NCBI RefSeq assembly: GCF_047302405.1
Contig: NZ_CP154853.1
Location: forward strand, 2,852,001 to 2,916,000
Source of the DNA: Alkalihalobacillus sp047302405
GTDB taxonomy: Bacteria; Bacillota; Bacilli; Bacillales; Bacillaceae_D
Direction: 5' to 3'
Length of the DNA stretch: 64,000 nucleotides
Shown here: piece after piece, positions 1-8,120 of the stretch
Layout: every line of letters starts with the position of its first letter
How positions within the stretch are numbered: the stretch's first letter is position 1
Made by a program: the position numbers and the translations under genes
Notes under the pieces: generated by a model
Database searches by the model: none
Seen by the model: the letters and a program-made list of their open reading frames with translations, nothing else
What the model was told of the DNA's origin: nothing

Positions 1-74
1 TTAAAGAATAATTGACGCTGTTGTTTCTTCAACTGAACCTTTACCTTGGTTAACATTTCTTTTTGATCAGTCAT
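1..74 (-). CDS. Peptide ABC transporter, second permease (5' end only)
   Basis: Only the first 24 codons are in the window, starting ATG at 74 and reading MTDQKEML then a Lys/Gln-rich stretch. It begins 4 bases after the stop of the upstream DppB-type permease, which is the normal place for the DppC/OppC partner in peptide and nickel importers. The charged N-terminus ahead of the first membrane segment fits that family. The identity rests on position; the visible residues are too few to prove it. Confidence 0.6.
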   Translation of the reverse strand, partial: MTDQKEMLTKVKVQLKKQQRQLFF

Positions 75-78
75 CAAC

Positions 79-1041
79 TTATTCTCCCCTCCGACCTTGC
101 CCGAGTCTAACACGTGGATCGATCACACCATATAATAAATCAACCAATAAATTGATAAAGACATAAGAGACGGTAATAAAAAGCACCGTTCCTTGAATAA
201 CCGGATAATCTCTTCGTTCAACAGAATTAATGACCAGTTGACCGATTCCCGGAATATTAAAGATAATTTCTGTCACGACCGCACCGGCAATCAATGTTCC
301 AAATGATTGTCCAATCACCGTTAAAACTGGTAAAAAGGCATTCCGAAGTGCATGACCAAAAATAACCCGACGTTCCTTAGAACCTTTAGAGCGTGCGGTT
401 TTAATAAAACTACGATTCAGTACTTCGAGCATAGAAGACCTCGTCATACGGGCGATAAGAGCGGCTTGAACTGTGGCTAATGAAAGGGCTGGCATAATTA
501 AAAATTTAACATGCTCTAAAAAACCATTTTCAATTGCACGATAACCGCCGATTGGAAGCCATTGAAGGTACACGCCAAAAACTAACATCAGTAATAGGCC
601 AAGTAAAAAGCTCGGAATCGCCATGCCTATTAAAGTCATCCCCATTAAAGATTGATCAACCACCGAACCACGACGTGTTGCCGCAATAATACCAACAGGA
701 ATCGCAATGATGACCGCGATAATTTGTGCAAAAATGGCCAATGATAGTGTCGGCTGTATGTATTTAAAAATCAAATCTAATACAGGCTCTCGCATAAAAT
801 AAGACATTCCAAGATCGGCTTGAAAGACTCCGATGACCCAATTTAAATACTGTTCATAAATAGGTAAATGAAGCCCCATTTGTTCACTTAAAGTGGCAAT
901 CTGTTCAGCAGTTGCCTCCTGACCTAAAATCATCGCTGCCGGGTTACCAGGTGTAATATGAATAATAGAAAAAATAACGACCGATACAACAAATAAAACA
1001 GGAAACAATGAAAGTAATCTTTTTACAATATAAGCAGTCAA
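79..1041 (-). CDS. Peptide ABC transporter permease, DppB/OppB family
   Basis: Inner-membrane permease of a dipeptide/oligopeptide-type ABC importer. It has the typical N-terminus (TAYIVKRLLSLFPVLF, first membrane segment), the family motif PGNPAA near residue 35, about six hydrophobic segments, and the cytoplasmic loop ARMTRSSMLEVL..FIKTARSKG that contacts the ATPase. Length of about 320 residues is normal. I place the start at the TTG at 1041, eight bases after AGGAG; a GTG at 1050 lies too close to that site. It follows the substrate-binding protein gene and precedes the second permease, giving the order binding protein, permease B, permease C. The true substrate (peptide, nickel, other) cannot be read from sequence alone. 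Confidence 0.93.
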   Translation of the reverse strand: MTAYIVKRLLSLFPVLFVVSVVIFSIIHITPGNPAAMILGQEATAEQIATLSEQMGLHLPIYEQYLNWVIGVFQADLGMSYFMREPVLDLIFKYIQPTLSLAIFAQIIAVIIAIPVGIIAATRRGSVVDQSLMGMTLIGMAIPSFLLGLLLMLVFGVYLQWLPIGGYRAIENGFLEHVKFLIMPALSLATVQAALIARMTRSSMLEVLNRSFIKTARSKGSKERRVIFGHALRNAFLPVLTVIGQSFGTLIAGAVVTEIIFNIPGIGQLVINSVERRDYPVIQGTVLFITVSYVFINLLVDLLYGVIDPRVRLGQGRRGE

Positions 1042-1113
1042 GGAATCCACTCCTTTCTTATGATTTATCCACTTTCAAATGAAGCCAACTTAGACTTTCC
1101 TAATCGTATTAGG

Positions 1114-1146
1114 AAAAAGGTGTGAGGTTCAGCCCACACCTTTTTC
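1114..1146 (-). terminator. Terminator-like hairpin between binding protein and permease
   Basis: AAAAAGGTGTG pairs with CACACCTTTTT around a short loop. It sits 3' of the binding protein gene and 5' of the permease, so it is probably a partial terminator or mRNA-stabilising hairpin that lets the binding protein be made in excess, a common arrangement in ABC importer operons. Confidence 0.7.
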
Positions 1147-1152
1147 ATTCCA

Positions 1153-2733
1153 TTATTCAACGATTTTAGTACCCCAAAGGATTGGTGCTTGAAATGGCTC
1201 AAATCCTTCTACTTTCTCTGAAGTGGCAATAATATCATGCTGATGTCCCATAACTGTTGTTGATAAAAAGTCATATAAATACGCTTGTAACTCTTCCCAA
1301 CGTTCATATGCTTCCTCAGGAGTTTCTGCTGAGCGTACCTCTTGAAGCATTTCTTGCGCGACTGGATCATCGGTTCCTGCAAAACCTGGGTTTAAGGCAA
1401 GTAGTTGAGCTGGAATGGTGACATAACCCGTTCCTGCCGCTAGCATATCCCATGCACCTGGATCGGTTTTTAATTCTAAAAACGTCGCCAAATCATAGTT
1501 ATCCACTTTCACATTCATCCCGATTGCTTGAAGCTGCTCTTGAACAGAAAGAGCTGCTTTGTACATGTAATCATAATCACGAGTTGTGATAATCACTAAT
1601 TCTTCTCCATCATAACCAGCTTCTTCTAGAAGTTCCTTCGCTCTTTCAGGATCATTGACATTATAACTCTCTTCACCTTCTGTATTTGACCAATTCACTT
1701 GAGCTAAGTTCATATACCCTGGGTGAGTTTCAAATAAATCTTCATCTGCATAAGCAAATAATAATAAGTCATCTAAATTAATAGCTGTATTCACAGCTTC
1801 ACGCATTTTTTGGTCAGCCATTGGGCCCTCATTAATGTTATAGAACCAAGTTAATGTTCGATTTAAATAAAGATGTGTTTCTATTCCTGACATTTGACTT
1901 ACTTGAGCGTAATTATCAAAAGGAATTTCATCAGCAATATCATAACTTCCTGTTTGCAATCCAGATACTCTTGTAAAAGGATCGGTTACAATTTGGAAAT
2001 AGATTTCATCAACAAGAGCTTCTTTTTTCCCTGAAAGACCACTACGCTCTTCTTCTCTTGATACATAGTCTTCAAATTTTGATAAAAGAATGTATTGATC
2101 TTGAGCCCATTCTTCAAACTGAAAAGGACCTGTTCCGATATATTCTGTAACACCTGTTGCATCGGCAGCTTCCACTACATCTTTAGGCATAATGGCTGGG
2201 AATTCACTTTGACCTGCCATAATATCTAATACATCTGCTGCCCGTTCTTCTAACTGTAAGATAACCGTACTGTCATCTGTTGCTTCAAAACCCGCTCCAG
2301 CTAAAAGCAACTTAGCCCGAGAAGATGTTTCTAACCACCGATTCATAGATGCCTCTACATCTTCTGTTGTGACAGGTTCCCCATTATGGAAGGTTAACCC
2401 TTCGCGAAGAACAAACGTATACGTTAAGCTGTCATCACTAATATCGACTGATTCCGCCAACATCGGAACCGGCTCATACTCTTCATTAAGTGTCACAAGT
2501 GTCTCATAAATATGCCTTGTAATATTTAAGGCTACTGATGATACTGTAATTTGAGCATCAAGTGTTGGTGGCTGTGCTGGAACTGCGACATGAATTTCTC
2601 CACCGCTTTCTTCCGAACTATCTGGTGTCGTTTCTTCGTTCGTTGTCTCTTCTTCATTCGTTCCTCCACAAGCTGCGAGCACGAAAAACAAAAGCACCGA
2701 AAAGATTAATAAAGATGTTTTTTTCAATCTCAT
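1153..2733 (-). CDS. Peptide ABC transporter substrate-binding lipoprotein
   Basis: Extracellular solute-binding lipoprotein of family 5 (DppA/OppA/NikA type), 526 residues, the usual size. The N-terminus is a lipoprotein signal ending FVLAAC-GG, so Cys is lipidated near residue 22, followed by an acidic Glu/Thr linker. The mature part carries SBP_bac_5 features: LRIHY-free start IHVAVPAQPPTLDAQ, YEPVPMLAESVDIS, and LTFHNGEPVTTEDVEASMNRW. The ATG has a GGAGGC ribosome site. It is first in the visible operon, ahead of the two permeases. The ligand is unknown; the family handles peptides, nickel-chelates and sugars. Confidence 0.93.
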   Translation of the reverse strand: MRLKKTSLLIFSVLLFFVLAACGGTNEEETTNEETTPDSSEESGGEIHVAVPAQPPTLDAQITVSSVALNITRHIYETLVTLNEEYEPVPMLAESVDISDDSLTYTFVLREGLTFHNGEPVTTEDVEASMNRWLETSSRAKLLLAGAGFEATDDSTVILQLEERAADVLDIMAGQSEFPAIMPKDVVEAADATGVTEYIGTGPFQFEEWAQDQYILLSKFEDYVSREEERSGLSGKKEALVDEIYFQIVTDPFTRVSGLQTGSYDIADEIPFDNYAQVSQMSGIETHLYLNRTLTWFYNINEGPMADQKMREAVNTAINLDDLLLFAYADEDLFETHPGYMNLAQVNWSNTEGEESYNVNDPERAKELLEEAGYDGEELVIITTRDYDYMYKAALSVQEQLQAIGMNVKVDNYDLATFLELKTDPGAWDMLAAGTGYVTIPAQLLALNPGFAGTDDPVAQEMLQEVRSAETPEEAYERWEELQAYLYDFLSTTVMGHQHDIIATSEKVEGFEPFQAPILWGTKIVE

Positions 2734-2763
2734 ATTTGTTGCCTCCTCATAATAAATGCTCTA

Positions 2764-3156
2764 TTATTTTTGGTTCATATTGATCTTTGCACCTTGCTGA
2801 ATCGTATTCCCAATTGTACAAGCTCTTTCAGCCGACTTAAGTAGCTTTTCACGATAAGCATTATCTAAACCAGTCGGGAATTGCACAGTTACATCAAATT
2901 TCTCAAGGCGAGATGGGCTTCCCTCTGCCTTAGAAGCCGAAACGGTAACAGCCAATTGCTCCTTTTCAATTTCAATTTGATCCCTTTCGAACAATTTAGT
3001 TAATGAAATAAATACACACAAACCTAATGAACTCGTTATTAATTCAACGGGAGAATAGCCTATGTCATTGGTATGTATTGTCGCTCCGTTAATCTCTACA
3101 TTTTTACCATTTGATATGAACATGCTTTCGTCTTTCCACTTAACCGTTGTTACCAT
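2764..3156 (-). CDS. OsmC/Ohr family protein
   Basis: Small cytoplasmic protein of the OsmC superfamily, members of which reduce organic hydroperoxides through a cysteine pair. Two conserved Cys are present: C47 in SLGLCVFISL (peroxidatic position) and C113 in ERACTIGNTI (resolving position). At about 130 residues it has normal length. The start is the ATG at 3156 (MVTTVKW), preceded by AGGAGGG; a longer reading frame upstream lies inside the TetR gene. The gene overlaps the 3' end of the tetR-family gene by 17 bases, so the two are co-transcribed and probably translationally coupled. Whether it belongs to the Ohr, OsmC or YhfA branch is not decided here. Confidence 0.87.
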   Translation of the reverse strand: MVTTVKWKDESMFISNGKNVEINGATIHTNDIGYSPVELITSSLGLCVFISLTKLFERDQIEIEKEQLAVTVSASKAEGSPSRLEKFDVTVQFPTGLDNAYREKLLKSAERACTIGNTIQQGAKINMNQK

Positions 3157-3778
3157 CCTGTATCCCTCCTGATAAAAGACCAAAAAATTCAAATTGTACA
3201 AGATGATCGGCCACCATATCTATCGATTCACCTGGTGTATAATCTTGCTCACGTAGCGGCCCAAACAACCATCTTTCAATCGTCCCATTTAAAAGACTGG
3301 TTAACATCATTGCTCTTAATTCGGGATTCTGATCTTTTTTTAACATTTTTAATTGCATCGCTCTGTTTATATTGTTAGCAAAAGCCGTCTCAATCGATAC
3401 AAATATTTTGGATATTTCGTTTCGAATGGAAGTATCCGCACCTTGACCTTTTAAAAAAATAAAAGCCATTAAATCACGATTTTGACTCGCAAAATGTAAA
3501 TAGGAGGAAATAAGATTTCGAGATGATTGAAGCATGTCTTCTGTTGTACCAGCTGATTCTCGGTAGCCTCGATTAACAACCTCTAACAATTTTTCCTTGC
3601 CCTCTTTTATAATCGATAAAGCGATTTCTTCTTTACTTGAAAAATGCCAGTAAAATGTCCCTTGAGCAACACCAACTTGCTTTACAATATCTGAAATTTT
3701 TGTTGAATGATAACCTTTTGTTGCAAATAATTGAAGAGCTATTTGTTCAAATTGTGCTCTTCTCTCGGAAACATCCAC
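3140..3778 (-). CDS. TetR/AcrR family transcriptional regulator
   Basis: DNA-binding repressor of 212 residues. The N-terminal TetR helix-turn-helix is clear: IALQLFATKGYHSTKISDIVKQVGVAQGTFYWHFSSKEEI, residues about 13-53. The C-terminal ligand domain is helical and not assigned. The start is GTG at 3778 with no well-spaced ribosome site, so this start is less sure. A partly palindromic site of the kind bound by FadR-like TetR proteins lies 40 bases upstream, suggesting autoregulation of the regulator-osmC pair. The natural inducer might be an acyl compound or hydroperoxide; that is inference only. Confidence 0.88.
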   Translation of the reverse strand: MDVSERRAQFEQIALQLFATKGYHSTKISDIVKQVGVAQGTFYWHFSSKEEIALSIIKEGKEKLLEVVNRGYRESAGTTEDMLQSSRNLISSYLHFASQNRDLMAFIFLKGQGADTSIRNEISKIFVSIETAFANNINRAMQLKMLKKDQNPELRAMMLTSLLNGTIERWLFGPLREQDYTPGESIDMVADHLVQFEFFGLLSGGIQDGNNG

Positions 3779-3817
3779 CTTCTGATTTACGATAAGAAAT
3801 CCCCCCTTTATGTTAAC

Positions 3818-3835
3818 TGATTGATGAGTCAGTCA
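3818..3835. promoter_or_regulatory. Probable TetR-family operator
   Basis: The site fits the dyad TGAnTGAnnnnTCAnTCA exactly (12 symmetric positions). It lies 40 bases upstream of the tetR-family start. The same half-site spacing is typical of Bacillus FadR-like TetR repressors, so self-regulation is likely. Confidence 0.65.
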
Positions 3836-3978
3836 ATGGTAAATAAAAAAATAATTCCTATAGAAATACTATAGATTACTTCTTTTATCTTTGTCAATGA
3901 TAAAACCTTTATTATTTTATCCCTCTGCTACATTTGAATTGTTTCCATAAATATGTAGATGTGGTGTGCCATTAACTA

Positions 3979-4032
3979 AAAAAGGCACCACGAAATCCAT
4001 CCATACAGACGGATAATCGTGGTGCCTTTTAT
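3979..4032 (-). terminator. Rho-independent terminator
   Basis: Stem AAAAGGCACCACGA pairs with TCGTGGTGCCTTTT, with a further inner pairing ATCC/GGAT. It lies just past the pullulanase stop on the minus strand, with a T-run on that strand. Confidence 0.85.
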
Positions 4033-4039
4033 TTAATTC

Positions 4040-7000
4040 TTAATTTAACTTTCTTCTTCTCACCCAGTATAACCCTGCACCGGCCAGCAATAAAGCCGCT
4101 CCGATCGCTAAGTAATTATAAAGGGATGTGGCTGTATTCGGTAGGCCTTCCCCTCGTTTTTGCTCCTCTTTTTCTGGAGTGGTCGTTCCATTTTCCTTTT
4201 CGTCATCCTCTCCCGTTCCATTTTCGTCTTTAACCGGTGGCTCTTGCTCCTTCTCAACAGGGTCATCTTCTGGATCCGAATCTTTTGGCTCAACTGGTGG
4301 CTCCGGTGTTTCAGGTGGGTCAGTCACTTCTACATCACCCATTTTTACAACAACAGCTGTTAATGGATCAATCGTAATCGTATCCGCAGTTAATTCCACT
4401 CCAACGGGTTCCACAATTTCAGTCGTCCCTGCTTGTACTTGGTCAACAACAACGATTCCTTCTGTTAAATCCGCTTCCAATGTCAATATACGTTCCGTTG
4501 TATCAGCATTAACAAACACATAATAAGCATCATCATTCGTCGCTTCATTACGGTATGCAATAATTAAATCTTTCTCTTTTATTTCTGGAGCTTCGACTTT
4601 TGTCACATGGTTATCAACCAATTCCTTCGTTCCTAAACGGAAAGCATCACTTGATTTTCTTAACTCAATTAGTCCAGTCGTATATTCTCTCGTTTGATTG
4701 TTAATTGGATACTCGGCTTCATCTGTCGCTTGCTCCCAATCAAAACGATTAATAATGTCTGTAGAATCATAGGAATCATGAATAAAGTAAGGATACGTAA
4801 ATGGGTCCCCTTCCTCATCAGTCATATACGTTGATTTATAAGGAGCTCCTGCTGTTTCCGCTCTAAATTGTTTCGTGCGTCCAAACTCCTGACCGGCATG
4901 AAGAAAAGCAGTTCCTTGAGAAGTTAACACCATTAAATTCCCTAAACGAATGCGTTGGTGAATTTCCTCTTGATGGAATTCCGGATCTTTCTTAATTGAT
5001 TGGGCAATAACATCATGTAATGTTAAGTTGTCATGAGCCTCAATATATGGCACGACATCACCCGGATCATCAGCAACGAAGTTATGAGGTTGGGCTTTAA
5101 TATTATCAAAAATTAAATCAATATTTCTTGCCCCACCTGTAAGAAACATTGGCTGCCCTTCACTACCAAATCCTGATTTTAATTCATTTCTAAACTCATC
5201 TGAAAACACACCGACACTATCTGTGTACTGCATCCAGTGTTGATCAGCAGCTTGGACATTCGTATCGTCCTCATCACCAACATAGGTGATCCAGCCTTCC
5301 CCAATCATGATGATATTCGGATTTATTTCTTTCGCCTTATCATAAGCGATTTGGATCGTTTCCGCATCATGGTCACCCATCATATCAAAACGGAATCCAT
5401 CAACTTTAAACTCTTCCACCCAATACGAGATTGAATCAACTAACACCCGCCTTGCCATTTCATGGGTTGTACCGAGACGTCCTCCACCAAAGCTCTCCCT
5501 TGATGTTCCATCTGCATCCATAAAATGATAATAATTTGGCACTAAATCTTCAAAAATACTCACTCTCGCCGTATGGTTATAGACCACATCCAAAATAACA
5601 CCCATACCACGGCGATGAATTTCATCGATTAACTTTTTAAATTCTTCTATTCGTCGTTCTGGATCCTCTGGATTTTCAGAATACATCCCTGTTAACGAGA
5701 AATAACTTTGTGGATCATAACCCCAGTTATAATTTGTATTAGTCGAAGCATACTCAAGCATTCTCACATCATTTTCAAATTCATTCGCAAAAAAGTAACT
5801 CATGACTGGTAAAAGCTGAATATGCGTGACACCAAGCTCTTCAATATAATCTAACTTCTCAACAAAGGAAGCAAATGTTCCAAATTGAGCGGTTAATTCA
5901 TCGGCAATATTCGGGTCAGACGTAAAATCACGAACATGTACTTCATAAATAATCGCATCTTCTTTTTTCTCAAAACCATCAATCTGAGCAAAATCCAATT
6001 CAGGGCCAATCGTAGCTGGATCCACAATCGCGGCTTTCGCAATTGGATCATCCCCTTCATTATTCCAAGCTGCTAATGATTTAGCATATGGATCCAGAGC
6101 CAGTTTCTTTTCTCCATCATGTTCAATCTCATAGTGATAATAATAACCATTAAGATTGGCAAGACCCGTGTGTTGTTGGTCTAAATCAATTTGCCAAACG
6201 CCACGCTCTCCTAAAGTCATTTCTAATTCTGTTACAACCGTATTCTGATCTTCCCTATCATATAAAATAACCGAAACACTCTCAGCCTTTGGCGACCATA
6301 ATTTTAATGTAGCCGTCCCATCGCCATGTAATTTTGCTCCAAGCTCTCCGTCATAGGCGTACATTTCATCGATCATTCGCCACCCGACTTTTGTCGTTAC
6401 GGTTTTCTCCTCGAAAGTAACCATATAAGGTGACTGAGCCAAATCAAATGGACCGGTTAATTCAACCGGTTTGTTGTCATCTAATAGATTCACTTCTTGT
6501 ACAGCTACCAACTCTCCTATTTGGTTTTCAATCGTTAGCCCTTCTAACAACCCTTCTTCTGTTAATTCATCTGTTCGGGTAAAACTTAAAACCATCTTTG
6601 TATCTGATAAAAGCTCTGCTGCCAATAGCTCTGTTGCAACAGCCCCATACGGGTTCATATACACTCGATCATCACCTTCAACGATAAATAATTGGTTCGC
6701 ACTACTTAGATTAATAAATTCGCGATCCATCTCTTGATCTCCTGTGTCTCTATTTACTGGAAGAAAACCAATTTCTTGTGCATTCTCCTTCAATTCAATA
6801 TCTAAATAAGCCCCATACTTTCCAATTTGTTCATCCGAAAATGCGGTTGCACCGGTAGGCCAACTACCATTTTCTTCAGACGCTACCTTAACATCTCCCC
6901 ATAACCAGAGTCCTAAATTCTCGTAATTTCCATCTCCTATTTTGTAATGAATGCGGACAACATCCTCTGCTAATTCAATCGGTTCGTATAGGGAAATGTC

Positions 7001-7447
7001 ATCTGAACCTTCTTGAATCCAAACCTCATTAATATGAGGCGAGAACATTTCTAAACGCTTATCACCGCCACGCTCTCCGGCTTCATCCTTAGCACCTGTT
7101 GTCACATCAAGAACAAGAAAACCAACATTACGTGCTCCAGATTTTAAGGGAATGTCAAGATATGCCCCGTAATCTGTCATTTGCTCTTCTACAAAAGGAA
7201 TGCCACCTGATGGCCAATTATCGGTTGGTGATTCGACATCATCCCAAGTCCATAACCCTAAATTCGTGTAATCATCATCAACTGTTTGATAATGAATTCG
7301 TAACGTATTTTCCGGTATTTCTAACTCTGCTGCTTGTACATGTAAACCTTCTACATATCCAGTAGTTGGAAATAAAAAGCTTGAACTGGAAAAAACTAAA
7401 ATAAAAACTAAAAAGGTCATAAACCCTCTACTTAATTGCCGCCTCAA
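4040..7447 (-). CDS. pulA: Type I pullulanase, cell-wall anchored
   Basis: Secreted debranching enzyme cutting alpha-1,6 links of pullulan, starch and limit dextrins. About 1135 residues. Order: signal peptide (cut near VQAAE, about residue 40); two tandem CBM41 starch-binding modules (LRIHYQTVDDDYTNLGLWTW and VVRIHYKIGDGNYENLGLWL); a linker domain; a CBM48-like module (GTATLKLWSPKAESVSV); the GH13 catalytic domain with the type I signature YNWGYDP, nucleophile region VDGFRFDMMGDHD, acid/base region MIGEGW and YIEAHDN; a C-terminal beta domain. A Pro/Glu/Asp-rich stalk leads to LPNTA, a hydrophobic segment and RRRKLN, a sortase substrate tail. TTG start at 7447 lies 8 bases after GAGGGG. Two cre-like sites upstream suggest CcpA repression. 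Confidence 0.96.
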   Translation of the reverse strand: MRRQLSRGFMTFLVFILVFSSSSFLFPTTGYVEGLHVQAAELEIPENTLRIHYQTVDDDYTNLGLWTWDDVESPTDNWPSGGIPFVEEQMTDYGAYLDIPLKSGARNVGFLVLDVTTGAKDEAGERGGDKRLEMFSPHINEVWIQEGSDDISLYEPIELAEDVVRIHYKIGDGNYENLGLWLWGDVKVASEENGSWPTGATAFSDEQIGKYGAYLDIELKENAQEIGFLPVNRDTGDQEMDREFINLSSANQLFIVEGDDRVYMNPYGAVATELLAAELLSDTKMVLSFTRTDELTEEGLLEGLTIENQIGELVAVQEVNLLDDNKPVELTGPFDLAQSPYMVTFEEKTVTTKVGWRMIDEMYAYDGELGAKLHGDGTATLKLWSPKAESVSVILYDREDQNTVVTELEMTLGERGVWQIDLDQQHTGLANLNGYYYHYEIEHDGEKKLALDPYAKSLAAWNNEGDDPIAKAAIVDPATIGPELDFAQIDGFEKKEDAIIYEVHVRDFTSDPNIADELTAQFGTFASFVEKLDYIEELGVTHIQLLPVMSYFFANEFENDVRMLEYASTNTNYNWGYDPQSYFSLTGMYSENPEDPERRIEEFKKLIDEIHRRGMGVILDVVYNHTARVSIFEDLVPNYYHFMDADGTSRESFGGGRLGTTHEMARRVLVDSISYWVEEFKVDGFRFDMMGDHDAETIQIAYDKAKEINPNIIMIGEGWITYVGDEDDTNVQAADQHWMQYTDSVGVFSDEFRNELKSGFGSEGQPMFLTGGARNIDLIFDNIKAQPHNFVADDPGDVVPYIEAHDNLTLHDVIAQSIKKDPEFHQEEIHQRIRLGNLMVLTSQGTAFLHAGQEFGRTKQFRAETAGAPYKSTYMTDEEGDPFTYPYFIHDSYDSTDIINRFDWEQATDEAEYPINNQTREYTTGLIELRKSSDAFRLGTKELVDNHVTKVEAPEIKEKDLIIAYRNEATNDDAYYVFVNADTTERILTLEADLTEGIVVVDQVQAGTTEIVEPVGVELTADTITIDPLTAVVVKMGDVEVTDPPETPEPPVEPKDSDPEDDPVEKEQEPPVKDENGTGEDDEKENGTTTPEKEEQKRGEGLPNTATSLYNYLAIGAALLLAGAGLYWVRRRKLN

Positions 7448-7516
7448 TACAAACACCCCTCATATCCTTTTATTTACTATTAATCTACTAAATGCTTTTA
7501 TTTACGCACACAAAAA

Positions 7517-7530
7517 AGGTAACGCTTTCA
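7517..7530 (-). promoter_or_regulatory. cre-like site (CcpA)
   Basis: On the minus strand TGAAAGCGTTACCT matches TGWAANCGNTNWCA with two mismatches. It lies about 70 bases upstream of the pullulanase start, suiting carbon catabolite repression. Confidence 0.5.
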
Positions 7531-7608
7531 TAAATAAAAAAGCCATTTAGCAGAATAGCAACCATCACTCACCCTCGCTCATGAATATGTATCTGTTTCT
7601 CAAATTAG

Positions 7609-7622
7609 TGCAATCGTTTTCA
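7609..7622. promoter_or_regulatory. cre-like site (CcpA)
   Basis: TGCAATCGTTTTCA matches the cre consensus with one mismatch, about 160 bases upstream of the pullulanase start. A third, poorer cousin (ACGTTTTCT near 7741) is not counted. Confidence 0.5.
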
Positions 7623-7760
7623 TTAATAATTATAAGATTCAGAACTTATGCAGTCAATTCATTTTTAATACTTTAAGAGATTTTTATCTTTTATTCATCT
7701 CATAAGAAGGTCATTTGATTCTTTTGTCCTATTATAGGCAAACGTTTTCTCAAAGGGTAA

Positions 7761-7973
7761 TCTTTAAAAACCAAGGGTGCTTTAAATCCTTTAGAAAAGG
7801 GGCCTAACCATATTTTTCATTATCAATTCGCTTGGCAAAAATCTCTTGAATCTGAACTGTATCAAAAGTTTGAAACAGACCTAACAAAACGACTAACGAC
7901 CCTACTTTCTATGGCTCAATTAGAAGAATTCGAGATCAACTTTTATCAAAATTCATTTTTGAGTAAGAATTAA
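7761..7973 (+). pseudogene. Possible gene remnant, 70 open codons without a start
   Basis: From 7761 to the stop at 7971-7973 one plus-strand frame stays open and reads like a real C-terminus (Leu/Glu/Lys/Phe mix, e.g. HYQFAWQKSLESELYQKF, then LLSMAQLEEFEINFYQ). It has no start codon and no ribosome site, and a stop precedes it directly. I do not recognise the family. It may be the tail of a decayed gene; chance cannot be excluded at this length. Confidence 0.3.
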
Positions 7974-8009
7974 ATACGTATCGCCAACCACCAAATACCC
8001 TATTATATA

Positions 8010-8059
8010 AAAAACACCTACCAATCTTTGTGAAAACCACTCAATTGGCAGGTGTTTTA
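8010..8059. terminator. Hairpin terminator
   Basis: AAAACACCTACCAA pairs with TTGGCAGGTGTTTT (one G-U pair) with A and T tracts on both sides. It lies downstream of the 6-phospho-beta-glucosidase gene on the minus strand and of the remnant on the plus strand. Confidence 0.8.
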
Positions 8060-8094
8060 TTTAGATGCGAACATTATAATTCAGTTGAAAATTT

Positions 8095-8118
8095 CAACAA
8101 ATTTCGGGTGGTGACAGT
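8095..8118. repeat. Short dispersed repeat, copy 1
   Basis: A 24-base motif containing ACAAATTTCG and GTGACAGT lies just past the stop of the 6-phospho-beta-glucosidase gene. A second copy, 20 of 24 identical, is at 12829-12852, again just past a stop codon. Confidence 0.6.
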
Positions 8119-8120
8119 AA

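Noticed and set aside
4128..4523. 131-codon plus-strand frame across the pullulanase C-terminus
   Set aside because: Antisense of the Pro/Glu/Asp-rich stalk; low-complexity Ser/Phe composition and no ribosome site.
7738..7754. Third cre site near the pullulanase
   Set aside because: Three mismatches to consensus; not better than chance in AT-rich DNA.
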